Shown: positions 16,604 to 23,991 of the stretch, piece after piece
Position numbering within the stretch: position 1 is the stretch's first letter
How the letters are laid out: every line of letters begins with the position of its first letter
Source of the DNA: Acidimicrobiales bacterium
Lineage (GTDB): Bacteria > Actinomycetota > Acidimicrobiia > Acidimicrobiales > Palsa-688
Direction of reading: 5' to 3'
Assembly (NCBI GenBank): GCA_019241495.1
Contig: JAFAWZ010000019.1
Span: 1 to 27,197 of the forward strand
Length of the DNA: 27,197 nt
Position numbers and translations under genes: made by a program
The notes under the pieces: generated by a model
The model's database searches: none
The model's input: only the letters and a program-made list of their open reading frames with translations
What the model was told of the DNA's origin: nothing

Positions 16604-17278
16604 GTGCTCTTCTCCCGCCACCAGACGCAGATGGTCGATCCGTCCGAAGCGCTTCGAGGCCGGCCCGAGCCCATGCCGGTACCTGAGCGTCACTTTGTCA
16701 ACTTCCACCCCCTGAAACCGCCGTTTCCCGAGGGCTACGACTACGCGGTGTTCGGTCTGGGCTGCTTCTGGGGCGCGGAACGCAAATTCTGGGAGACCCC
16801 CGGCGTATGGACCACGGCGGTCGGCTACGCCGGCGGCTACACACCCAATCCGACCTACGAGGAGGTGTGCAGCGGCCGGACCGGGCACGCCGAGGCGGTT
16901 CTCGTCGTGTGGGACCCGGTTATCACCTCGTACGACCGGCTGCTCAAGGTCTTCTGGGAGGCCCACGACCCCACCCAGGGGATGCGCCAGGGCAACGATG
17001 TCGGTACCCAGTACCGTTCGGCGCTGTACGTCCGCGATCAGGCCCAGCTCGACTCGGCCAAACGCTCCCTCGACGCCTATAACGAAGTCCTCGCCGAGGC
17101 CGGATACCCGCCTATCACGACCGAGCTGGCCTTCCTCCCGCCCGACGGGTTCTACTACGCCGAGGACTACCACCAGCAGTACCTGGCCAAGAACCCAGGT
17201 GGCTACTGCGGATTGGGCGGTACTGGGGTGGCCTGTCCTATTGGGCTGGACCTGCGGCCTCCCACCCAGGCAGGCTGA
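16604..17278 (+). CDS. msrA: Peptide-methionine (S)-S-oxide reductase
   Basis: This 224-residue enzyme reduces methionine-S-sulfoxide in proteins. The catalytic motif is GLGCFWGAER with C54. GYAGGYTPNPTYEEVCSGRTGHAE, DPTQGMRQGNDVGTQYRSALY and FYYAEDYHQQYLAKNP are all family landmarks. The resolving cysteines are C202 and C211 in a GYCGLGGTGVACP tail. An N-terminal extension of about 45 residues resembles the longer actinobacterial MsrA forms (FVNFHPLKPPFPEG). GTG 16604 is set by the adjacent -10 box. Directly after its TGA the sequence turns into a headless cupin fragment, so a recombination junction probably lies at its 3' end. Confidence 0.95.
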   Translation: MLFSRHQTQMVDPSEALRGRPEPMPVPERHFVNFHPLKPPFPEGYDYAVFGLGCFWGAERKFWETPGVWTTAVGYAGGYTPNPTYEEVCSGRTGHAEAVLVVWDPVITSYDRLLKVFWEAHDPTQGMRQGNDVGTQYRSALYVRDQAQLDSAKRSLDAYNEVLAEAGYPPITTELAFLPPDGFYYAEDYHQQYLAKNPGGYCGLGGTGVACPIGLDLRPPTQAG

Positions 17279-17279
17279 G

Positions 17280-17456
17280 TGCCCGTTCGAGATCATTATC
17301 AAAGGATCGCTGGAAGTGGACGGTACCGTGCTGAGGCCAGGCGACGTGATGATCGCTCACCCCGGGCAGGAGCACGGCCCGCACACGGCAGGACCCGACG
17401 GTTGCACGACCCTGGAGGTCTTTGCCAGTTACAAGGCCAGCTATACGCCAGTCTAT
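17280..17456 (+). pseudogene. Cupin-domain remnant lacking its N-terminus
   Basis: In the frame beginning at 17280 the sequence reads CPFEIIIKGSLEVDG, then VLRPGDVMIAHPGQEHGPHTAG and CTTLEVFAS. This is the second half of a cupin barrel (the glycine-rich turn plus PGDVMIAHPGQEHGPH). No start codon or first metal-binding motif precedes it: the frame abuts the msrA stop. It ends without a stop near 17456, where a different fragment begins in another frame. It is a truncated remnant, related in fold to the intact bicupin 190 bp downstream. Confidence 0.6.
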
Positions 17457-17460
17457 CCAG

Positions 17461-17607
17461 CACGGGGATGCCGAGTTCCGGGTGTTTGGCGAGGAGCGGG
17501 TCACCTTCGTCGAGCACTACCGGAGGGCGGCGAGGCTGGCGCACGCGCTTAAGGATCGCTTCGGCGTCGAAAGGGCGATCGGGCTGCCATCGATCCGCTC
17601 AGACTAA
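17461..17607 (+). pseudogene. AMP-dependent acyl-CoA ligase N-terminal remnant
   Basis: The frame at 17461-17607 reads HGDAEFRVFGEERVTFVEHYRRAARLAHALKDRFGVERAIGL. This fits the N-terminal region of fatty-acid-CoA ligases (an 'H-GD..-V-..ER-TF-E....A..LA--L---GV--G' pattern). The reading is lost after IGLPSIRSD at a TAA (17605-17607). Neither the start nor the adenylate-forming core is present. With the preceding cupin remnant it forms a two-piece junction of broken catabolic genes. Confidence 0.55.
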
Positions 17608-17641
17608 GGTGTTTGAGGTGTAGGACCCAACGGGAGGGAAT

Positions 17642-18436
17642 GTGGCTTCATCGTCGAGTTGGACGTTGTTCGACATGTCCGACGTTGCGCGGGAACCGGT
17701 GCCCGATCACCCGGGGATCAGCCGCCAGCTGTTGGTGGACAACATAGATCCCGGGGGGTCGACGCTGCTCGGGGTGCGCTATGAGGCGGGATCGGCAGAC
17801 CGGACGCGGGAACACTCGGTAGGCCAGGTCATCTTGGTGATCGAGGGTGAATTGAACATAGACGGGAAGGTCTGTGGGCCCGGAGCAGGTTGCTACGCGC
17901 CGAGCGAGACTCCCTACTCGATCGAGGCGGTAACCGAAGCGACCGCGGTCGAGTTCCGACCTGCACCGATCGTCTACGGGACAGGGCTCCCCGACAGTGC
18001 CAAGGCGAAGGCGTGGAGCCCGACTCCGCCCGCCGCCTCAGGAGCTGTGGGCTGGGACCTGATGCAAGGTGCCGGACCGGTGACATCGGTAAAGGATTTC
18101 AGTTACTTCGACATCTACAGCATGCCGGAGAGTCAGATAGCTCCGGACATGTCCATTCAAGCCTTGGTGAATCACGCCGAAGACGACGGTCAGAGCATGC
18201 TCATGGTGCGGCACTGGCCAGGCGAGGTAACGCCCGCTCACAGTCATGACGTCGAGCAGATCGTCGTAGTTTTAGAGGGCTCCATAAGTCAGGGCAACCG
18301 GACGTTCGTCCCCGGCACCGGGTTCTTCACGCCCGAGCACAAGAAATATGGTCTCCAGGCGGGGCCCGATGGGGTCGTCCGTGTCGAGTGGCGCCCGTCG
18401 CCGCTGCGGTTCGCGACCGATTGGGTCGAAGGCTGA
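17642..18436 (+). CDS. Bicupin (two-cupin-domain) protein
   Basis: This is a 264-residue protein from GTG 17642, with GGGAGGG just upstream. Domain 1 (about 35-105) reads REHSVGQVILVIEGELNIDGKVCGPGAGCYAPSETPYSIEAV and keeps only one histidine, so it may not bind metal. Domain 2 (about 160-260) has the full metal signature HSHDVEQIVVVLEGS with a later PEHKKYGL, and is probably the active centre. Such bicupins include ring-cleaving dioxygenases, isomerases and small-molecule-binding proteins; nothing specific can be assigned. Codon use looks somewhat less GC-biased than in its neighbours (for example, runs containing ATA and TTA). It lies between gene remnants, consistent with an acquired accessory segment. 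Confidence 0.75.
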   Translation: MASSSSWTLFDMSDVAREPVPDHPGISRQLLVDNIDPGGSTLLGVRYEAGSADRTREHSVGQVILVIEGELNIDGKVCGPGAGCYAPSETPYSIEAVTEATAVEFRPAPIVYGTGLPDSAKAKAWSPTPPAASGAVGWDLMQGAGPVTSVKDFSYFDIYSMPESQIAPDMSIQALVNHAEDDGQSMLMVRHWPGEVTPAHSHDVEQIVVVLEGSISQGNRTFVPGTGFFTPEHKKYGLQAGPDGVVRVEWRPSPLRFATDWVEG

Positions 18437-18674
18437 GACACCGAAAGGTGTATCTGCTCCGCAGGGCGACTACTGCATCACCTCGCCTGATGGTCTGGCC
18501 GGAGATCTCGACGTCTTCCAGAGCTACCGGGGGCAGCTGGATGATCGACTCTTGGCGGCAGGTTCACCCCTGGTCGATCCACCACAAATCTCGCAGGGGT
18601 CCACTTCGCTCCCTTCCTTCGCGAACGCCGCCAGATACCCAAATCACGTATCGGCGCAATTCAGGACGGGCTGA
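18437..18674 (+). other. Unrecognised coding remnant followed by a terminator
   Basis: After the bicupin stop, a frame ending at TGA 18672-18674 reads DYCITSPDGLAGDLDVFQSYRGQLDDRLLAAGSPLVDPP and then a Ser/Asn-rich stretch. It has no start of its own, and I recognise no family. A hairpin with a TTTT run follows at 18681-18714 on the same strand, as if this had been the 3' end of a plus-strand gene. Confidence 0.3.
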
Positions 18675-19507
18675 ACAAGCCCGGCCCCGTCCGCGCTGGT
18701 GGGCCGGACCTTTTCTGAGGGCTCTGGTCTCTGTTTCGTATTGACAGGCGCCCTCAAAACGCCATCAGCGGATGGGCCGATGGAGGAGGGCCGGTGGCCC
18801 GGCCGGAGGTCCAGCCGTTCGACGTCGCTGTCCATCTCGTGGAAGAAGTGGATCTGGGCCGCCGCGATCAGGACCTTCTCCTTGAAGGGCGGGAACACCG
18901 TGTTCCACACCTCCATGCGCACCTCGCTGATGTCGGGGTCGTGCAGCCCGAGCGCCTGATCGCAGAGCTGCTTGTAGTAGCCGTCGTCGCCGGCGGGGAA
19001 TTCTTGAGGGTTGTCACGTACGTAGCGGTCGAGGGCCGGCCCCAGGCCGTTCTGGGCGGCCTGCTTGACCCTCAACGCGTTGTCCGTGACGTCTTCGGCG
19101 AACTGTTTGGTCAGCTCCTGCAGCTGGTTGGTCGCCTCCTCGACGCTGTTGGCGATCAATCCCTGCTCGGCCTTCTCCATCAGATCGCTGACCGGTTTGA
19201 TCGTCTCGTAGACGGTCTTGGCCTCGACATAGATCTCGTGGGCCAGCCCCACTTCTGGTACCAGGACCTCGCAGGCCGCGAGGACACCCTCGAACAACGC
19301 GGCGAACCCCGACAGGCGCCCGGGCGGTTTGGTGATGCACCCCCTTGATCAGGGTGTCGGCGTCGTCGCGGAAGCTCTGCGCCCCTTGGACGACGCCGTC
19401 AAAACGGGTCTGGAGCCGCTGGGTGCGACGAGCTCCACTCCGGTCTTCACATCCGGCCGGTGAGGGGAATCCACCGTCTCGAACTGGATCTCGCTCGCGT
19501 CGCTCAT
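18644..19507 (-). pseudogene. Hypothetical helical protein, two apparent frameshifts
   Basis: ATG 19507 has a strong GGAGGAGG 9 nt upstream and begins MSDASEIQFETVDSPHRPDVKTG. The same frame reaches TGA at 19349-19351. Between about 19436 and 19320, however, the -1 frame gives a better protein (RTQRLQTRFDGVVQGAQSFRDDADTLIKG). From about 19316 the original frame resumes with RLSGFAALFEGVLAACEVLVPEVG and stays open to 18644. Two opposite single-base indels explain this. The product would be about 285 residues, mostly alpha-helical and acidic, and soluble. No family is recognised. The last ~50 residues are Pro/Ser-rich and cross the terminator on the other strand, so the native C-terminus may have been replaced. 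Decay and sequencing error are both possible. Confidence 0.55.
18681..18714 (+). terminator. Rho-independent-type terminator
   Basis: CCGGCCC (18681-18687) pairs perfectly with GGGCCGG (18701-18707), and ACCTTTT follows. It lies just past the plus-strand remnant and inside the apparent C-terminal coding region of the minus-strand hypothetical gene. Confidence 0.45.
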
Positions 19508-19571
19508 AAGTGATCGCCTCCTCCGCTTCGAGTAATCGGCCCTTCTGCTGAGCGGCTTGAGCGTTGCCTGC

Positions 19572-20392
19572 TTAAGGTGTCGTCGTTCGCAGGCTGGGCG
19601 CCCCCGAGACGAGACAGGTGCAGCCCGGTTCCCTAGGGATGGCCGGGATGGCCGTGGCGAGGAGGGAACGGGTGTGGGCCACGTTCTCGGCCAGCACGGC
19701 CATGGCCGCCTCGATGGTCACCGGGGGCATGTCGGGATCACCCTCGACGCCCACGTCCCGGTCGGTGACCAGGGCCAGGCCCGAGTAGCAGAGCCCCAGC
19801 TCCCGGGCCAGGTAGGCCTCGGGGTACTGGGTCATGTTGATCACGTCGATCCCCGCCCGGGCGTACCAGCGCGACTCGGCCCGGGTCGAGAACCGGGGCC
19901 CCTGGACGACCACCACGCTCCCGGCGCCGTGCAACCGGCCCCCTGGCCAACCGCCGGCCCGTGACGCAGCATCGAACAACACGCCGGACAGCTCCCGGCA
20001 GTACGGGTCGGCGAAGCTGACATGGTCGACTGTCGGGTGCTCGACGAAGGTGTCCGAACGACCCCAGGTGCGATCGAGGAGCTGGTCGAGCACCACCAGG
20101 TCGCCCGGGCCGATGTCGCCGCGCAGAGAACCGCTGGCGCAGGGGCCGATCACCCGGGTTACGCCAATGGACCGCAGGCCCAGAGGTTGGCCCGGTAGTT
20201 GATGGCGTGGGGCGCCAGCTCGTGACGGGCCCCGTGGCGGGCAAGGAAGGCGACCGAGCGTCCCCCGACGGTTCCCACCGCCAGTGGGCCAGACGGGAGC
20301 CCGTACGGTGTGTCGAGCGACACCTCGCGAGCGCCGTCGAGAAAACGGTAGAAGCCCGACCCGCCGATGATCCCTATCTCGGCCCGGGTCAC
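19572..20392 (-). pseudogene. MTA/MTI phosphorylase, one-base frameshift
   Basis: GTG 20392 begins MTRAEIGIIGGSGFYRFLDGAREV, with FLARHGARHELAPHAINYRANLWA. After LWA the annotated frame turns into CGPLA and stops. The -1 frame continues perfectly as LRSIGVTRVIGPCASGSL, then VVVQGPRFSTRAESRWY, GIDVINMTQYPEAYLARELGLCYSGLALVTDRDVG and the end at 19572. A single missing base near 20176-20181 (GGGCCTG where GGGCCCTG is expected) explains it; repaired, the enzyme has 273 residues, typical of the family. It phosphorolyses 5'-methylthioadenosine or methylthioinosine in methionine salvage. The NMTQYPEAYLAREL motif is characteristic. Which base it prefers is undecided. It lies 20 nt after the fmdB stop, so one transcript is likely. 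Confidence 0.85.
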
Positions 20393-20412
20393 GCGACGGA
20401 ACCGGCGGGGCG

Positions 20413-20778
20413 CTAAGAAGCCTTGGCCTCCGACTTGGACGGCGTCGATTCGGACGACGACTTGGATGAGGGTGACCCGGACTTGGACGACTCCGATTTG
20501 GACGCCTCGGACTTGGACGACGACGAGTCGCTCGACGAAGACGAGCTCGACGACGAAGAGGAGCTCGACGTGGCGGGCTCAGCCTGCTTGCCCGATCCGG
20601 AGCTACGGCTGTCGTTCTTGTAGAAGCCGCTGCCCTTGAACGCGATGCCGATGTTCCCGAACACCTTGCGCAGGGGCCCACCGCACGCCGGGCAGGTCGT
20701 CAGGGACTCGTCCTTGAAGGACTGGACGATCTCCAGGTGCTCGCCGCAGGCCTTGCATGAGTATTCGTACGTGGGCAT
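20413..20778 (-). CDS. FmdB-family zinc-ribbon protein with a serine-rich tail
   Basis: This is a 121-residue protein starting MPTYEYSCKACG at ATG 20778 (GGGAGAGG just upstream). The zinc ribbon has C8, C11, C29 and C32 in CxxC pairs, then a conserved basic stretch (GIAFKGSGFYKND). From about residue 56 the protein is low-complexity, with a run of 13 serines (71-83) followed by Ser/Lys/Glu repeats to the end. FmdB-type proteins are putative regulatory or assembly factors of unknown detail. Transcription appears to be controlled by the CIRCE element 18 bp upstream. The next gene, MTA phosphorylase, starts 20 nt after its stop. Confidence 0.9.
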   Translation of the reverse strand: MPTYEYSCKACGEHLEIVQSFKDESLTTCPACGGPLRKVFGNIGIAFKGSGFYKNDSRSSGSGKQAEPATSSSSSSSSSSSSSDSSSSKSEASKSESSKSGSPSSKSSSESTPSKSEAKAS

Positions 20779-20795
20779 GACCTCTCCCGGCAGGG

Positions 20796-20822
20796 CTAGC
20801 ACTCTCGATGTCCGAGTGCCAA
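20796..20822 (-). promoter_or_regulatory. CIRCE operator (HrcA binding site)
   Basis: CTAGCACTC, nine bases, then GAGTGCCAA. The CIRCE consensus is TTAGCACTC-N9-GAGTGCTAA, so 16 of 18 positions match with the exact spacer length. It lies 18 bp before the fmdB ATG and just after a TAGACT -10 box (20823-20828, minus strand), the normal place for HrcA repression. It is an established operator for groESL and dnaK genes; finding it at fmdB is the notable part. Confidence 0.75.
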
Positions 20823-20828
20823 GTCTAG
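20823..20828 (-). promoter_or_regulatory. -10 box of fmdB
   Basis: TAGACT on the minus strand. The predicted start of transcription falls inside the CIRCE element, about 35-40 nt before the ATG. No good -35 element was recognised. Confidence 0.45.
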
Positions 20829-20842
20829 CGCACCGGAGTGGT

Positions 20843-20871
20843 TTGGCGACGGGGCCGCAGTGGGCTAGACA
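20843..20871 (+). promoter_or_regulatory. galU promoter, leaderless arrangement
   Basis: TTGGCG (20843-20848), 17 bp, TAGACA (20866-20871), then 6 nt to ATG 20878. This is the best full -35/-10 pair in the window. The transcript would begin at or beside the start codon. Confidence 0.6.
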
Positions 20872-20877
20872 AGGGCC

Positions 20878-21744
20878 ATGGCCAGCTCGATCCGTAAGGC
20901 GGTGATCCCTGCCGCGGGGATGGGGACGCGTTTTTTGCCGGCTACCAAGGCAGTGCCGAAGGAGATGATCCCCCTCGTCGACAAGCCGGTGATCCAGTAC
21001 GCCGTCGAGGAGGCCGTGGCCGCCGGGATCACCGACATACTGGTCGTCACCGGTCGGGGTAAGCAGTCCATGGAGGACCACTTCGATCGCTCTGTCGAGC
21101 TCGAGCAGCTCCTCGAGGAGAAGGGCAAGAGCGAGGAGCTGAGCCAGCTCCGGGCCCTGTCGGAGATGGCTTCTATCCACTTCGTCCGCCAGGGGCGCCC
21201 GCTCGGGCTGGGCCACGCGGTCGGGATGGCCCGCGCCCACGTAGGTGACGAGGCCTTCGTGGTCATGCTGCCCGACGACGTCATCCACCCCAAGAGCGGG
21301 ATCCTCGACGGGATGCTGGCCGCCCACGAGCGGACGGGCGCCTCGGTGCTCTGCCTCAAGCGGGTGCAGGGTCGCGAGGTGTCGCTCTACGGGTGCGCGG
21401 CTGCCGTACCGGCGGGGGACGACCTGGTCGAGGTGCACGATGTGGTCGAGAAGCCGGCGCCCGAGGAGGCCCCTTCGGATCTGGGGGTGATGGGGCGCTA
21501 CGTCCTCACCCCCGCCATCTTCGAGTCGATCGCCCGGACCGAGCCGGGCCGGGGGGGCGAGATCCAGCTGACGGACGCCATCAAAGGGCTGATGCCGGCC
21601 GAGAAGGTGTTCGGCTACACCTTCGTCGAGGGTCGCTACGACACGGGCAACAAGATCGACTTCCTCAAGGCCACCATCGTCTTCGCCCTCGAACGCGAGG
21701 ACGTCGGCGGCGACCTGCGAGCCTTTCTGCACGACCTGCCGTGA
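20878..21744 (+). CDS. galU: UTP-glucose-1-phosphate uridylyltransferase
   Basis: This 288-residue enzyme makes UDP-glucose from UTP and glucose-1-phosphate. The nucleotide-binding motif is IPAAGMGTRFLPATKAVPKE (10-29). PLVDKPVIQYAVEEAV, GLGHAV, MLPDDVI, VVEKP, GEIQLTDAI and VEGRYDTGNK are all bacterial GalU landmarks. Length is normal. ATG 20878 follows the -10 box by 6 nt. Its TGA overlaps the moeA GTG by four bases (GTGA), so the two are translationally coupled. UDP-glucose feeds envelope polysaccharides. Confidence 0.97.
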   Translation: MASSIRKAVIPAAGMGTRFLPATKAVPKEMIPLVDKPVIQYAVEEAVAAGITDILVVTGRGKQSMEDHFDRSVELEQLLEEKGKSEELSQLRALSEMASIHFVRQGRPLGLGHAVGMARAHVGDEAFVVMLPDDVIHPKSGILDGMLAAHERTGASVLCLKRVQGREVSLYGCAAAVPAGDDLVEVHDVVEKPAPEEAPSDLGVMGRYVLTPAIFESIARTEPGRGGEIQLTDAIKGLMPAEKVFGYTFVEGRYDTGNKIDFLKATIVFALEREDVGGDLRAFLHDLP

Positions 21745-22961
21745 TCCCGCTCGAGGAGGCCCAGGCCGAGGTCGTGGCTGCCTGCGCACCACGCTTCCCG
21801 GTGTCCGTCGAGCTGTCCGACGCCCTGGGCCTGGTGCTGGCCGAGCCGATACGAGCCGCCGAGGACGTGCCACCGTTCCGCAACACCGCCATGGACGGCT
21901 ATGCAGTGCGCGCCGCCGATGTCGCCGGTGCCAGCCCGGGGCGCCCGGCTCGGTTGAGGGGTATCGGCACCCTGCCCGCCGGCCGGGCTCCAAGCCACCC
22001 GGTCGGACCGGGGGAGGCGCTGCGAATCATGACGGGTGCCCTTTTTCCTGATGGAGCCGATGCGGTGGCCATCGTGGAGAACACCCGGCTGGACGGCGAC
22101 GACGTGTTGGTCGAGGCTCCCGCCGTCCTGGGCGAGCACATCCGTCCGGCCGGCGACGACATCGCCTCGGGCCAGGAGCTGTTTCGGGCGGGGACCGTTC
22201 TCGGCGCCGGGCACCTCGGTGTGCTGTCCAGTGTCGGATGTCAAAGGTTGACCGTCGTGCCCGCACCCGTTGTCGGCGTGCTCTCGACCGGTGACGAGCT
22301 CGTCGAGGGGCCGGTGGTGCTGCAACCCGGTCAAATCCGGGACTCCAATCGCCAGACGCTCCTCTCCTTGTTGCGGCGAGACGGGTTCCGCCCCGTCGAC
22401 CTGGGGATCGCCCGGGACGACCAGGCCGAGATCGAGGAGGTGCTGGCCGACGCGACGGGCCGCTGCGATGCGGTGCTGACCAGCGGGGGAGTCAGCATGG
22501 GCGACTTCGACTACGTGAAGGCGGTGCTCGACCGGATCGGGAGGATGCACTGGATGCAGGTGGCCATCCGCCCGGCCAAGCCCTTCGCCTTTGGGTTGGT
22601 CGGCGAAACCCCGGTCTTCGGCCTGCCCGGCAACCCGGTCTCTTCCATGGTCAGCTACGAGGTGCTGGCCCGTCCCGGTCTACGCCGCATGAGCGGGCGC
22701 CTCGAAGGGGATCTGCACCGCGCCGCGGTGGCCGCCGTGGTGGACGACCAGGGCTGGCAGGGCTGGCGGGACGAACGGACCACCTTCGTGCGGGCCACGT
22801 GCCGTTTCGGCCCCGACGGCAGGCTGCTGGTGTCGAGCACGGGGGGGCAGGGCTCGCACCAGCTCTATGCCATGGCCCAGGCCGACTGCCTGGCCATCTC
22901 GCCTCCCGGTACCGGCTTCTCGCGGGGTGACCCCATCAACGTTCTGCTCCTCGGGCCGTAG
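21741..22961 (+). CDS. moeA: Molybdopterin molybdenumtransferase / gephyrin-like protein Glp
   Basis: This is a 406-residue MoeA-family protein from GTG 21741. It has PPFRNTAMDGYAVR (44-57, D52), IMTGALFPDGADAVAIVENT, IRPAGDD, the cPMT-like core VVGVLSTGDELVEG, GQIRDSNR, TSGGVSMGDFDYVK and RPAKPFAFGLV.ETPVFGLPGNPVS. All the acidic and threonine positions associated with molybdate insertion are retained, so it is probably active in cofactor synthesis, as moaA and moaC next to it suggest. In corynebacteria the paralogue in the galU cluster (Glp) is a divisome protein that binds FtsZ and a membrane receptor, GlpR. The three-TM gene downstream at 24806 makes that role worth considering here. Its stop TAG forms part of the moaA -10 box. 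Confidence 0.93.
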   Translation: MIPLEEAQAEVVAACAPRFPVSVELSDALGLVLAEPIRAAEDVPPFRNTAMDGYAVRAADVAGASPGRPARLRGIGTLPAGRAPSHPVGPGEALRIMTGALFPDGADAVAIVENTRLDGDDVLVEAPAVLGEHIRPAGDDIASGQELFRAGTVLGAGHLGVLSSVGCQRLTVVPAPVVGVLSTGDELVEGPVVLQPGQIRDSNRQTLLSLLRRDGFRPVDLGIARDDQAEIEEVLADATGRCDAVLTSGGVSMGDFDYVKAVLDRIGRMHWMQVAIRPAKPFAFGLVGETPVFGLPGNPVSSMVSYEVLARPGLRRMSGRLEGDLHRAAVAAVVDDQGWQGWRDERTTFVRATCRFGPDGRLLVSSTGGQGSHQLYAMAQADCLAISPPGTGFSRGDPINVLLLGP

Positions 22962-22964
22962 ACT
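22959..22964 (+). promoter_or_regulatory. -10 box of moaA overlapping the moeA stop codon
   Basis: TAGACT, whose first three bases are the moeA stop, lies 7 nt before GTG 22972. No strong -35 element was seen (TCAACG at 22936-22941 is weak). Leaderless arrangement. Confidence 0.45.
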
Positions 22965-22971
22965 GGGTCGC

Positions 22972-23967
22972 GTGGCTGTACCGCTAGTGGACCCTTATGA
23001 CCGGACGGTCAGGGACCTGCGCATCTCGATAACGGATCGGTGCAATTTCCGCTGCACCTACTGCATGCCCCACGAGGGGATGCAGTGGTTACCCCGCGAG
23101 GACCTTCTGACCTTCGAGGAGCTGACCCGCGTGGCCCGGGTGTGCGTAGAGCGGTTCGGTTTCGAGAGCATCCGCATCACGGGTGGCGAGCCCACGGTCC
23201 GGGCCCACCTGCCTGTCCTGGTCCGGCGGCTGGCCGACCTGGGCGTCGAGCTGGCCATGACCACCAACGGAGCCACCCTGGACCACCTCGCGGCCGACCT
23301 GGCTCGAGCCGGCCTGCAGCGGATCAACATCTCCTGCGACTCGCTCCGCCCGGATCGCTTTGCCGCCATCACCGGCCGACCCGCCCTCGACCAGGTCCTG
23401 GCCGGGGTGGACGCCGCCCTCGCCGCCGGACTGTCACCGGTCAAGCTGAACTGCGTCATGGTCCGGGGGGTCAACGACGACGAGATCCTCGACTTCGCCG
23501 CCTACGGCCGCGACCGCGGCGTGGAGATCCGCTTCATCGAATGGATGCCTCTCGATGGCGACCAGGCTTGGAGCAGCGAACAGGTCGTGCCGGCCGAGGA
23601 GATCGTGGCCGCCATCGACGCGGAGTGGCCCCTTCAGGCGCCCGACGGGCGCGGGGCGCGCGACGCGGCCCCGGCCGAGACCTACAGCTACGCCGACGGC
23701 CGGGGCCGGTTGGGTGTCATAGCCAGCGTGACCAGGCCGTTCTGCGGGTCGTGCGACCGGATCCGACTGACGGCGGAGGGGCAGCTGCGCAACTGCCTGT
23801 TTTCCGTGCGCGAGTGCGACCTGCGGGCCCTCATGCGGGGCGGAGCGGCCGACGACGAGCTGGCTTCGGCCATCGCTGCCGAGGTGGGGCGTAAGTGGGC
23901 CGGCCACTCCATCGGCCAGGTGCATTTCATCCGCCCGGCCCGCAGCATGAGCCAGATCGGCGGGTGA
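22972..23967 (+). CDS. moaA: GTP 3',8-cyclase (molybdenum cofactor step 1)
   Basis: This 331-residue radical-SAM enzyme converts GTP to 3',8-cyclo-7,8-dihydro-GTP. The N-terminal [4Fe-4S] site is CNFRCTYC (C24, C28, C31). ITGGEPTVRAHL and ISCDSLRPDRF are family motifs. The second cluster uses C258, C261 and C275 in CGSCDRIRL...LRNC. The protein ends in the conserved Gly-Gly needed for catalysis. GTG 22972 is fixed by the -10 box and by the natural start MAVPLVDPYDRTVRDLRIS; the longer frame to 22867 overlaps moeA. moaC follows after 24 bp. Confidence 0.96.
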   Translation: MAVPLVDPYDRTVRDLRISITDRCNFRCTYCMPHEGMQWLPREDLLTFEELTRVARVCVERFGFESIRITGGEPTVRAHLPVLVRRLADLGVELAMTTNGATLDHLAADLARAGLQRINISCDSLRPDRFAAITGRPALDQVLAGVDAALAAGLSPVKLNCVMVRGVNDDEILDFAAYGRDRGVEIRFIEWMPLDGDQAWSSEQVVPAEEIVAAIDAEWPLQAPDGRGARDAAPAETYSYADGRGRLGVIASVTRPFCGSCDRIRLTAEGQLRNCLFSVRECDLRALMRGGAADDELASAIAAEVGRKWAGHSIGQVHFIRPARSMSQIGG

Positions 23968-23978
23968 CCAGCACGAAC

Positions 23979-23984
23979 TAGACT
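23979..23984 (+). promoter_or_regulatory. -10 box of moaC, leaderless arrangement
   Basis: TAGACT, 7 nt before ATG 23992. The box and spacing are the same as at moaA. No Shine-Dalgarno between. Confidence 0.45.
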
Positions 23985-23991
23985 TCGGGCC

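Noticed and set aside
21636..22550. 304-codon minus-strand open frame across moeA
   Set aside because: Antisense to a conserved gene, biased composition, no recognisable domain.
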